From contig NZ_JACCBX010000004.1 of the NCBI RefSeq assembly GCF_013409995.1, positions 248,001 to 312,000 of the forward strand: a DNA stretch of 64,000 bases, read 5' to 3'. The stretch comes from Neobacillus driksii (GTDB lineage Bacteria > Bacillota > Bacilli > Bacillales > Cytobacillaceae). Shown here piece after piece: positions 24,929 through 32,346 of this stretch; the stretch's first letter is position 1; every line of letters begins with the position of its first letter. The notes beneath the pieces are model-generated. The model was not told the origin of the DNA. It made no database searches and saw only the letters and a program-made list of their open reading frames with translations. The translations under genes and the position numbers were made by a program.

Positions 24929-26611
24929 TCAAAATCTTCCTGATTTAACTATAGAATATAAAAGTAAGAGGAACATTGCCGTGGCAATACCAAAGCCGAT
25001 TTCTATGACTGGCAGTCTTTGTAAAAGGATGGATGTTTGCCCTGATAATGAAGCACCGATAATAATGCCTACCAATATAATACTAAAGGAGAGCAGTACA
25101 ATGCTAAAGGAGAGCCTGTTGCTTATCTTATTAAGCTTATTAAGGACCGATTCTATTTCCGGTGTAGTTATTTCAATCTGCATCTTCCCTTTTTTCATAA
25201 CCGATGTAAAATCTTTAATCGTTTTTGGGAAATCTTGAAGGATATCTCCGTATTCTGAAAAGTTTGACCATGCAAACTCAGCCACATTTTTAGGCTTAAA
25301 GCGGTTCATGAGCAGTTGTCTTCCAAATGGTTCTGCAACAGCTAAAATACTAATTTCATGGTTTAATTTTTCGACTGTACCTTCCAATGTGAGCAACGTT
25401 TTCCCTAATATTGTTAAATCGGTTGGGATTAAAATCTTATGGCGATAGGCCACAGAAAAAAGTTCATTCACAGCTGTTCCAACACTCATCTGACTAAAAG
25501 GAACATCTATATACTTTTCACGAAGCTTATCTACATCTGCGTGTAATTGTTTTACATTCACATCATCAGGTACAAGCCCCATACTTGTTATGGCCTTCAC
25601 TACTTCAGTTGTGTTTTTTCTCATTAATGCAATGACAAAGGAAGCGATATGTGCCCTCATTTCAGGAGTAATCCGACCCACCATACCAAAATCCATAAAG
25701 GCAATAACCTGATCTGGAAGTGCAACGATATTGCCTGGATGAGGATCTCCATGGAAAAAACCATCGATTAGAATTTGATGAAAAATAGCATTGACTACCT
25801 TTTCACCTAATACCTTTGTATCATATCCTTCTAGGTGCAGCTTTTCAATTTCATTTAATTTAACTCCATCAATAAATTCCATCGTCAATATTTTTTTGGT
25901 CGTATATTCCCAATATACCTTTGGTATGTGAACTTTTGGATCGTTATGGAATTGTTTAGCAATCTTTTCGGCATTCCTGCCTTCATTTTCATAATCTAAT
26001 TCTTCGCGAAGTGATCTTGATAATTCTTCAACTATCGTCCGAATTTGGTATCTTTCAACCCAATCAATTCTACTTTCTGCTAATCTTGTGAGATCCTGCA
26101 GAATTTCTAAATCCGTTTCAATGACACTGATAATATTAGGGCGCTGAATCTTAACAGCTACACGTTCTCCAGTAAGCAAAACAGCGGAATGAACTTGACC
26201 AATGGAGGCAGCAGCTAACGGGATTTCGCTAAACTCAGTAAATGAATTTTCGAGCGAATCTGCCAATTCTTCTTCCAGTATTCTTTTCACTTCATTAAAT
26301 GAAAAAAGAGAAACTCGGTCCTGAAGCTTGACCAGCTCATGAAGGATCTCAGCAGGAATAATATCCGGTCTCGTACTAGCAATTTGCCCGATTTTCACAA
26401 AAGTTGGACCTAGTTCTTCCAGAAACATTCTAATCCTTTCACCTGTTGTTCTGGTATTTAGTGTTTTATTACCTTCGACAAATACCTTCTTAGGTACGGC
26501 TAACAGATCTAAGAGTCCTAATTCTTTCATTACAAAACCAAATCCATACTTGGTAAAGGTATATACAATATCACGATAGCGTTGAATATGGCGAATCTTT
26601 TTCTTAATCAT
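24929..26611 (-). CDS. UbiB/ABC1/AarF-family atypical kinase
   Basis: The 560-residue protein has the UbiB core: the KxGQ motif VKIGQIASTRPDIIP, AAASIGQVHSAVLLTGERVAVKIQRP (A-rich loop and Lys), the ExD motif, FFHGDPHPGNIVALPD (catalytic) and MDFGMVGRI. Two C-terminal transmembrane helices anchor it. In other bacteria UbiB proteins support isoprenoid-quinone biosynthesis; Bacillus uses menaquinone, so the precise role is unclear. The open frame extends 40 codons upstream, but ATG 26611 has the AGGAGTGGAG site and gives the normal length. Confidence 0.92.
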   Translation of the reverse strand: MIKKKIRHIQRYRDIVYTFTKYGFGFVMKELGLLDLLAVPKKVFVEGNKTLNTRTTGERIRMFLEELGPTFVKIGQIASTRPDIIPAEILHELVKLQDRVSLFSFNEVKRILEEELADSLENSFTEFSEIPLAAASIGQVHSAVLLTGERVAVKIQRPNIISVIETDLEILQDLTRLAESRIDWVERYQIRTIVEELSRSLREELDYENEGRNAEKIAKQFHNDPKVHIPKVYWEYTTKKILTMEFIDGVKLNEIEKLHLEGYDTKVLGEKVVNAIFHQILIDGFFHGDPHPGNIVALPDQVIAFMDFGMVGRITPEMRAHIASFVIALMRKNTTEVVKAITSMGLVPDDVNVKQLHADVDKLREKYIDVPFSQMSVGTAVNELFSVAYRHKILIPTDLTILGKTLLTLEGTVEKLNHEISILAVAEPFGRQLLMNRFKPKNVAEFAWSNFSEYGDILQDFPKTIKDFTSVMKKGKMQIEITTPEIESVLNKLNKISNRLSFSIVLLSFSIILVGIIIGASLSGQTSILLQRLPVIEIGFGIATAMFLLLLYSIVKSGRF

Positions 26612-26759
26612 CTGCTCCACTCCTGTTGGGAGTATTTTAATAACATTTTTCCTCGAATCAAGATTCTCATTTTTTCTTAGATTTTTCAAGGTCCTTCTGC
26701 CAATGTTCGCTGAAATAACAAAAAGACGCATCGTTATCCGACACGTCTAGTCACAGCCA

Positions 26760-27926
26760 TTACTTTTTTAACATATTGAATACTTGCTCTACATCTTTGT
26801 CTCCACGACCTGATAGATTTACGATTAGGACATCATCCTTCGGTAAATCCTTTGCTAGTTTTATTGCATATGCAACAGCGTGAGAACTCTCTAATGCTGG
26901 AATAATCCCTTCTGTTTTACTTAGGAGCAAGAATGCCTCTAATGCTTCTTGCCCAGAAACTGTAACGTATTCAGCTCTTCCGCTGGTTTTCAGGTGGCTA
27001 TGCTCTGGTCCAACACCTGGATAATCCAATCCTGCGGCAATGGAATAGGTTGGCTGAGGATTGCCATGTTCATCTAATAACGTCAAACATTTAAAACCAT
27101 GAATGACTGCTGGCGTTCCTTTTGTTAAGGTCGGAGCTTCTTTTGGCTCAACACCAATTAAACGTACATATTTTTCATCGATATAGTGTGCAAACGCACC
27201 AATTGCATTACTGCCGCCGCCAGCACACGCAATAACTGCTGTTGGAAGCTTACCTTCTTTTTCTATAATTTGTCGCTTTGATTCTTCACTGATAATAGCC
27301 TGGAAGTATTTAACCATGGACGGGTATGGATGAGGACCTACTGCCGATCCTAATAAATAAAAAGTATTCTGGTAGTTTTGAACTAGGTCTGCTAGGGCTT
27401 CATCGACCGCATCCTTTAATCGGCCCTGCCCTTTTTCAACCGGGACCACCTTTGCTCCCAATAATTCCATCCTAAAAACATTTAACGCCTGCCGCTCAGT
27501 ATCGAGTTTTCCCATGTAAATGATACATTCCATACCAAACATTGCACATGCAGTAGCGGTTGCAACACCATGCTGACCTGCCCCTGTTTCAGCAATAATT
27601 CGTTTTGCACCCATTCTTTTTGCCAATAATATTTGACCAATGGCATTATTTATCTTGTGTGCACCAGTATGGTTTAAATCTTCTCGTTTTAGATAGATTT
27701 TTGCTCCACCCATCTGTTTCGTTAAATTTTCTGCATAGGTCAGCGGGTTTTCACGTCCGACATATTCCTTAAGGTAATAGTTTAACTCCTCTATAAAATC
27801 TGGGTCATCTTTATACTTTAAGAACTGTGCTTCCATCTCATTAAGTACTAATTGAAGCTCATCAGGGACAAAGCTTCCTCCAAACTCACCAAAATAACCC
27901 TTAGTTTCTACGCTTACCTTTTCCAT
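26760..27926 (-). CDS. trpB: Tryptophan synthase beta chain, outside a trp operon
   Basis: TrpB joins indole and serine to make tryptophan. The 388 residues show [13 protein letters not shown], the PLP lysine in [15 protein letters not shown] (Lys91), AETGAGQHG, the phosphate loop [10 protein letters not shown], and [19 protein letters not shown]. No other trp biosynthesis gene is adjacent. Start [16 protein letters not shown] lies 11 nt behind AGGAG; the frame is open for 28 more codons without a better site. Three GAG triplets spaced by 2 nt overlap the ribosome site, resembling part of a TRAP-binding array. Confidence 0.93.
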   Translation of the reverse strand: MEKVSVETKGYFGEFGGSFVPDELQLVLNEMEAQFLKYKDDPDFIEELNYYLKEYVGRENPLTYAENLTKQMGGAKIYLKREDLNHTGAHKINNAIGQILLAKRMGAKRIIAETGAGQHGVATATACAMFGMECIIYMGKLDTERQALNVFRMELLGAKVVPVEKGQGRLKDAVDEALADLVQNYQNTFYLLGSAVGPHPYPSMVKYFQAIISEESKRQIIEKEGKLPTAVIACAGGGSNAIGAFAHYIDEKYVRLIGVEPKEAPTLTKGTPAVIHGFKCLTLLDEHGNPQPTYSIAAGLDYPGVGPEHSHLKTSGRAEYVTVSGQEALEAFLLLSKTEGIIPALESSHAVAYAIKLAKDLPKDDVLIVNLSGRGDKDVEQVFNMLKK

Positions 27927-28150
27927 ACTCGGCTCGTCTCCTTTTAAACTAATATTCGATTTAATAATTTGGGTTTTAACTATTATAAAATAATATAACA
28001 GAATATTCAAATAACATCTTCAATAAACGAATAGGAATTTTACTAGAATCTCATTTAATTTAGAACCTTTTTGGGTGTTTTCAGTCCTTTTCATATGATT
28101 TACTTTCAGCATAGTGATAATATTAATTTGGACTGAAAGGAGAGATGTGC

Positions 28151-28696
28151 GTGAAAATCGTTGCACTTGTGGGTAGTAATCGGAAGGAATCACTTAACAA
28201 AAAATTAGCTTTATACATGCAAAATCGGTATCAAACGACCGCAGAGATTGAGATTTTGCCGATTGAAAAACTTCCAATGTATAATCAAGATGATGAGCTG
28301 ACACCGCCGGAAATTGTAACGGAGATTAAGAAAAAGGTTGCTGAGAGTGACGGAGTTCTTTTTGTCACACCCGAGTACAACCACTCTATTCCTGCCTTTT
28401 TAAAAAATGCAATTGATTGGTTTTCTCGTGTCGATAAAGTCATGGTCAATAAACCTGTGATGATCGTCGGTAGTTCCCCTGGGGTACTAGGGACGGTTCG
28501 TGCTCAAATGCACTTACGACAGATTTTAAATTCTCCTGGCATATCTGCACTAACACTACCTGGAAATGAAGTATTTATTGGCGCAGTTCATGAAAAGATC
28601 GACGAATCTGGAAAACTGGTTCACCAGCCAACCATTCAGTTCATTGATACTGTGATGGATAACTACATAAATTGGATAAAGAAACAAAGCTTATAA
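28151..28696 (+). CDS. NADPH-dependent FMN reductase
   Basis: The 181-residue flavodoxin-fold enzyme has the phosphate loop ALVGSNRKESLNKKLA near the N-terminus, the family signature FVTPEYNHSIPAFLKNAIDWFSR, and KPVMIVGSSPGVLGTVRAQMHLRQIL. Such enzymes (YhdA, ArsH and azoreductase relatives) reduce FMN, quinones or azo dyes with NAD(P)H. GTG 28151, 8 nt after AAAGGAG, is favoured over ATG 28145, which is only 2 nt from it. It is monocistronic with a terminator. Confidence 0.9.
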   Translation: MKIVALVGSNRKESLNKKLALYMQNRYQTTAEIEILPIEKLPMYNQDDELTPPEIVTEIKKKVAESDGVLFVTPEYNHSIPAFLKNAIDWFSRVDKVMVNKPVMIVGSSPGVLGTVRAQMHLRQILNSPGISALTLPGNEVFIGAVHEKIDESGKLVHQPTIQFIDTVMDNYINWIKKQSL

Positions 28697-28701
28697 ATAC
28701 A

Positions 28702-28734
28702 AAAACGTATGGATACCTTACATCCATGCGTTTT
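28702..28734. terminator. Bidirectional terminator
   Basis: AAAACG-ATGGAT / ATCCAT-CGTTTT stem with one wobble pair, between the convergent reductase and PspA-like genes. Confidence 0.75.
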
Positions 28735-28748
28735 GCATTGTGCAAATT

Positions 28749-29375
28749 CTAATTTGAGTGATTCATTTCTTTTTCTAACTGTTCAATACGTGCTTCAATC
28801 GTTGTTTGATTATAGGAACGGTTGACGTGATTCTCGAGACGATTGATATAATTCTCGATTTCTTCGAAACGTGAGATGGATTTATCTGTGTTAGGTTCTA
28901 ATACTAAATCCATTCGATGGTTTGCTCTTGTTACGTTTTCACGTCCCATCAGCTCCATTCTACGAAGCTGCATATCTTTTAGTTTATTTTTCATATCTCC
29001 ATGCTTTCTTTCTAATTCGGCTAGCTGACCTTTTACTTGCTCAAGAGATGTTCTTAATCTTTCTGCACGATTAGAATATAATTGCTGCTCCTCTAAGGCA
29101 AATTGATAAAGCTCAGATTCTGCCGCCTTTGAAGCTACTTCAGCTTGATATTTCCTTTTTTCAGCTAACTGCTCCGCATGGTACAGCTCTTTTGTAAACT
29201 CATCCTTAAGTGCAGTTTGACGCACCAAGAACTTTGCAACTTTTTCGGTTTCCTGTTCGCATTTGCGAAGGTATTGATTTAGTAAGAAAATAGGATTTTG
29301 TTTTTCTTTTTTATCAAGGACCTCGTTTAAGTCTGCAGTTACCGTATTCTTAATTCTTGTGAAAAGGTTTGTCAT
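28749..29375 (-). CDS. PspA/IM30-family envelope stress protein
   Basis: The 208-residue protein starts NLFTRIKNTVTADLNEVLDKKEKQNPIFLLNQYLRKCEQE, the amphipathic N-terminus of PspA/LiaH/Vipp1 proteins. A long coiled coil follows (residues 45-150), then a shorter helical tail with a break at EPNTDKSISRFEEIENYINRLE. These proteins assemble as ESCRT-III-like rings that protect damaged membranes. The upstream small membrane protein (20-nt gap) would be its membrane partner, as LiaI is for LiaH. No two-component or stress-sigma gene is adjacent. Confidence 0.85.
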   Translation of the reverse strand: MTNLFTRIKNTVTADLNEVLDKKEKQNPIFLLNQYLRKCEQETEKVAKFLVRQTALKDEFTKELYHAEQLAEKRKYQAEVASKAAESELYQFALEEQQLYSNRAERLRTSLEQVKGQLAELERKHGDMKNKLKDMQLRRMELMGRENVTRANHRMDLVLEPNTDKSISRFEEIENYINRLENHVNRSYNQTTIEARIEQLEKEMNHSN

Positions 29376-29394
29376 TTTATATTCTCTCCTTCGA

Positions 29395-29742
29395 TTAATA
29401 ATTTTTCAGTTCATTCCACTGCTTTTCAAAATTTACAAATGGATCAGATTCTTCTTTAATTACAGAGCGTTTGCTGGAATTCCAGTTTTTATAGACAAGA
29501 TAAAGAATGTAAGCAGCCACAACACCAATGATTGCAGGTGCATTAGAGATAGAAGCCATTAGAAAGATGACCCCAATTATGCCCAGTCCAATTTTCCCCC
29601 CTGTTGATTCTGCTTTTAAGAACTGTTTGTAGATGAAATATAAAAGCGCCAAGCTTATTAGTAATCCCACCATCGGACCAAGTGTAGAAAGTAAAACGAT
29701 GGCAGCAATTCCTCCTGCTAAAACTAAACCAAATTTTTTCAT
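29395..29742 (-). CDS. Small membrane protein paired with the PspA homologue
   Basis: The 115-residue protein has three or four hydrophobic segments (VLAGGIAAIVLLSTLGPMVGLLISLALLYFIY; IGLGIIGVIFLMASI; AIIGVVAAYILYLVY) and a cytoplasmic tail EESDPFVNFEKQWNELKNY. Its gene precedes and is probably cotranscribed with the PspA-family gene. The arrangement is that of LiaI-LiaH, although the sequence is not clearly LiaI. It starts at ATG 29742 behind AAGGAGG. Confidence 0.75.
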   Translation of the reverse strand: MKKFGLVLAGGIAAIVLLSTLGPMVGLLISLALLYFIYKQFLKAESTGGKIGLGIIGVIFLMASISNAPAIIGVVAAYILYLVYKNWNSSKRSVIKEESDPFVNFEKQWNELKNY

Positions 29743-29845
29743 TTTGTTTGCCTCCTTTGTTTTCTTGATATCATCTTACCTTTTTACAGCGTTTCACATA
29801 ATTGAGCCTGAGCTTGATTTTTGATTAGGTCTAGAGACGTAGAAA

Positions 29846-29872
29846 GGGTCAGCCTCCTATGGAGACTGACCC
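29846..29872. terminator. Hairpin upstream of the membrane/PspA operon
   Basis: GGGTCAG-CTCC / GGAG-CTGACCC forms a strong stem with a 3-nt loop, 25 nt from the tRNA terminator. It may be a second terminator or an mRNA leader element. Confidence 0.45.
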
Positions 29873-29881
29873 TTCAACAGA

Positions 29882-29915
29882 AAAATCCTAACATCAATTA
29901 GATGTTAGGACTTTT
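29882..29915 (-). terminator. Terminator of tRNA-Val
   Basis: A perfect 10-bp stem (TCCTAACATC / GATGTTAGGA, 5-nt loop) is followed on the minus strand by TTTTT, directly after the tRNA. Confidence 0.85.
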
Positions 29916-29920
29916 TATGA

Positions 29921-29992
29921 TGACCTGTGAGGGATTCGAACCCACGACCCCTTCCCTGTCAAGGAAGTGCTCTCCCACTGAGCTAACAAGTC
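29921..29992 (-). tRNA. tRNA-Val (anticodon GAC)
   Basis: The minus-strand sequence folds as a cloverleaf: acceptor GACTTGT/ACAGGTC with one wobble pair, D-arm TAGCTCAGTGGGAGAGCA, anticodon stem CTTCC/GGAAG around loop TTGACAG (anticodon GAC, valine), and T-arm GTGGGTTCGAATCCCTC. The 3' CCA is not encoded. It is a single isolated tRNA gene with its own terminator. Confidence 0.93.
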
Positions 29993-30053
29993 GTATTTAG
30001 CTACAAATATAATTATAGTAAAAACTCGTAAAAAGTCAATAGTTTTTGGAAAA

Positions 30054-30104
30054 GAACACCCGTTCTAAAATTCCTTGAATAAAGAACAAACGTTCGAATA
30101 TAAT
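30054..30104 (+). promoter_or_regulatory. SOS-type promoter with two LexA (DinR) boxes
   Basis: GAAC-N4-GTTC occurs at 30054-30065 and at 30084-30095, the exact core of the Bacillus LexA box. The centres are 30 bp apart (about three turns). A promoter with TTGAAT (30075-30080), an 18-bp spacer and TATAAT (30099-30104) is intact. The second box fills the spacer and the first lies just upstream of -35, which is the arrangement expected for repression. The target is the 74-codon gene at 30136. Confidence 0.8.
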
Positions 30105-30135
30105 AGTATATAACAACAGGAAAGGCGGGAAGGCA

Positions 30136-30360
30136 ATGGATGGACTTTTGTTACGTTCTATAGAGGAAAATATTCCGTTAGAGATGATTTATCTATCTGA
30201 GGATCATCAGATTTCGCAGCGCAAATTACTTGTGAAGGAAGTCAACGATGAGTATATTCGTGCTTTTTGTCTGCTCCGTAAACAGATTCGTACCTTCCGC
30301 CGGGAAAATATTTTATCCTTACTGCCAAATACTCGCTCCAATGACCGTTTCTTACATTAA
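30136..30360 (+). CDS. Minimal WYL-like protein under SOS control
   Basis: The 74 residues, IEENIPLEMIYLSEDHQISQRKLLVKEVNDEYIRAFCLLRKQIRTFRRENILSLLP, resemble a stripped-down WYL domain: beta strands, a YI+AFC segment where larger proteins have W-Y-L, and the ending RTFR-ENILS. WYL domains bind nucleic acid or nucleotide ligands in regulators, several of them linked to DNA damage (for example PafBC). There is no helix-turn-helix here. It starts at ATG 30136 behind GGGAAGG. Two LexA boxes in its promoter suggest a DNA-damage role (inference). Confidence 0.75.
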   Translation: MDGLLLRSIEENIPLEMIYLSEDHQISQRKLLVKEVNDEYIRAFCLLRKQIRTFRRENILSLLPNTRSNDRFLH

Positions 30361-30454
30361 TCTACCACCCCTCCCCCATCTATCTCCTTGAGCATTTCCA
30401 TGATAGTTATGATAAAATGCAGTTGTATCTATCGAACATTGGGGGAATTGTCGC

Positions 30455-31177
30455 ATGGAGATACCAAAAGGCACGATAAAAGAACATACCATTAAGAGCA
30501 ATGAGCTGGGAGAAGATATCCTGATTCTCATCTATTTACCTGCAAATTTCTCACCATTATATAAATACTCACTGTTAATCGCCCAGGATGGCAGAGATTA
30601 TTTTCAGCTTGGCAAAATCGGACGATTAGCAGATGAGTACCTTTTTAACCGAGAAATTGAGAATTTAATCATTGTTGGGATACCCTATAATAATGTAGGT
30701 GATCGCCGCAGCAAATACCACCCTGACGGTGAACAGCAACAACAGTATATCCGTTTTTTAGCACACGAATTAGTACCGTTCCTAGATCAAGAGTACCCTA
30801 CCTACCATATGGGCTCCACAAGAGCGCTAATTGGTGACTCACTTGGAGCAACCGTATCTTTAATGACTGCTCTCCAATATCCGCACAGTTTTGGAAAGGT
30901 TCTTTTACAATCACCGTACATAAATCAAAAGGTCTTGGACATGGTTAACAGCTTCACAGAAACAGAACTCTTAGAAATATATCACATCGTTGGTAATCAA
31001 GAAACAAAGGTACAAACCACTAACGGCAAAGTAAGTGACTTCCTCAGTCCAAATCGAAAGCTCTCAACTATCTTTACCGATAAGTCATTTACTTACTTCT
31101 ACGATGAGTTTAATGGCGACCATACATGGACATATTGGCAGCCAGATTTAAAGAGAGCTCTTAAGATGATGTTTTAA
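30455..31177 (+). CDS. yjcH: Esterase-fold protein YjcH
   Basis: The 240-residue protein of the alpha/beta-hydrolase esterase (Fes/YbbA-like) class shows SLLIAQDGRDYF, VGIPYNNVGDRRSKYHPDG, and the nucleophile motif ALIGDSLGATVSL (Ser). An acidic stretch FTDKSFTYFYDEFNGDHTW carries the probable His. Sequence and order (yjcH, yjcG, yjcF) match the B. subtilis genes. It starts at ATG 30455 behind GGGGGAA. The physiological substrate is unknown. Confidence 0.85.
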   Translation: MEIPKGTIKEHTIKSNELGEDILILIYLPANFSPLYKYSLLIAQDGRDYFQLGKIGRLADEYLFNREIENLIIVGIPYNNVGDRRSKYHPDGEQQQQYIRFLAHELVPFLDQEYPTYHMGSTRALIGDSLGATVSLMTALQYPHSFGKVLLQSPYINQKVLDMVNSFTETELLEIYHIVGNQETKVQTTNGKVSDFLSPNRKLSTIFTDKSFTYFYDEFNGDHTWTYWQPDLKRALKMMF

Positions 31178-31279
31178 AGGAGATTTCATATTTTTCGAAT
31201 ATTTGCTATAATATCAAGAAGGTCCATGACTGCACCGATTAATCACGGAAAAAATTCTTCTAATCTGGAGGTTAGACAT

Positions 31280-31792
31280 ATGAAATTTGGGGTTGTTATT
31301 TTTCCATCCAAAAAGCTACAAGATTTAGCAAATTCTTATCGTAAGCGTTATGACCCGCATTATTCACTAATTACTCCGCACTTAACATTGAAGAATGCTT
31401 TTGAAGCAACAGAACAAGAAGTAATCCATTTTGCTGATAAATTACGGCAAATTGCTAGTAATAACAGTGCTTTCACCTTAAAAACAACAAAAATCAGCTC
31501 TTTCCAACCAGTAAATAATGTAATTTACTTTAAAGTAGAACCGACTCAAGAATTAAACCAATTGCATCATAAAATCAATCAGGAATTTAGTGAGCAAAAT
31601 TTAGAATATGCTTTCGTTCCTCATATTACGATTGGTCAAAAGCTTTCGAATGATGAGCATTCAGATGTTTACGGTTCATTAAGGATGAAAAATTTTGACC
31701 ATGAAGAGACGATTGACCGCTTCCATTTACTATACCAATTAGAGAATGGTTCTTGGACGGTTTATGAAACATTTCGCCTAGGAAAGGAATAA
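31280..31792 (+). CDS. yjcG: 2H phosphoesterase / 2'-5' RNA ligase-like protein YjcG
   Basis: The 170-residue protein, the same length as B. subtilis YjcG, has two HxT motifs (PHLTLKNAF and PHITIGQKL) that define the two-histidine phosphoesterase family. Members act on cyclic phosphodiesters of RNA or nucleotides. The ATG at 31280 is 8 nt from GGAGG; the longer open frame upstream has no ribosome site. It is 6 nt from the next gene, forming an operon with yjcF. Confidence 0.9.
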   Translation: MKFGVVIFPSKKLQDLANSYRKRYDPHYSLITPHLTLKNAFEATEQEVIHFADKLRQIASNNSAFTLKTTKISSFQPVNNVIYFKVEPTQELNQLHHKINQEFSEQNLEYAFVPHITIGQKLSNDEHSDVYGSLRMKNFDHEETIDRFHLLYQLENGSWTVYETFRLGKE

Positions 31793-31798
31793 TCAACT

Positions 31799-32221
31799 GT
31801 GAATGTAAAAGTTTGTGAAAATGAAAAAGAACTGCAAGATGCTTTCTCTGTTAGAAGAACTGTTTTTATCGACGAACAGAATGTCCCTGAAGAAGAAGAG
31901 ATCGATCAATTTGAGAAAGACGCTGTACATTTCGTTTCCTACCAAGAAGGCACATCGGTCGCTGCTGGCCGCTTTCGTGTTGTGGATGGTTTCGGTAAGG
32001 TAGAACGTATCTGTGTACTAAAGGAAGCTAGAAATACTGGTGCTGGAAAAGCAATAATGAGAGAAATCGAATCTTATGCTCAAAAAAAAGCTCTACATAA
32101 GTTAAAGTTAAATGCACAAACACATGCTATCCCGTTCTACGCTAACCTTGGATATGAGGTAGTTTCTGAAGAATTTTTAGACGCAGGTATCCCGCATAAG
32201 ACGATGTTAAAAAAAATTTAA
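31799..32221 (+). CDS. yjcF: GNAT-family N-acetyltransferase YjcF
   Basis: The 140-residue acetyltransferase has the N-terminal motif AFSVRRTVFIDEQNVPEEEEID, the acetyl-CoA loop VERICVLKEARNTGAGKAIMREIE (R/Q-x-x-G-x-G/A), and the C-terminal ANLGYEVVSEEFLDAGIPHKTM. This is the YjcF/ElaA-like GNAT group. It starts at GTG 31799 behind AAAGGAA. The acceptor substrate is unknown. Confidence 0.9.
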   Translation: MNVKVCENEKELQDAFSVRRTVFIDEQNVPEEEEIDQFEKDAVHFVSYQEGTSVAAGRFRVVDGFGKVERICVLKEARNTGAGKAIMREIESYAQKKALHKLKLNAQTHAIPFYANLGYEVVSEEFLDAGIPHKTMLKKI

Positions 32222-32225
32222 TTGG

Positions 32226-32257
32226 AAGCACCTGCCCTTCTAGCGGCGGTGCTTTTT
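32226..32257 (+). terminator. Terminator after yjcF
   Basis: AAGCACC / GGTGCTT stem followed by a run of six T. Confidence 0.75.
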
Positions 32258-32346
32258 TCATTTCTTGAATCCAAGGGCACTTTTCGATATCGACAGGTTT
32301 TGTTATGATAGAGTTTGTCGTATTTTGAATAAAGAGGCTAAAAAAA

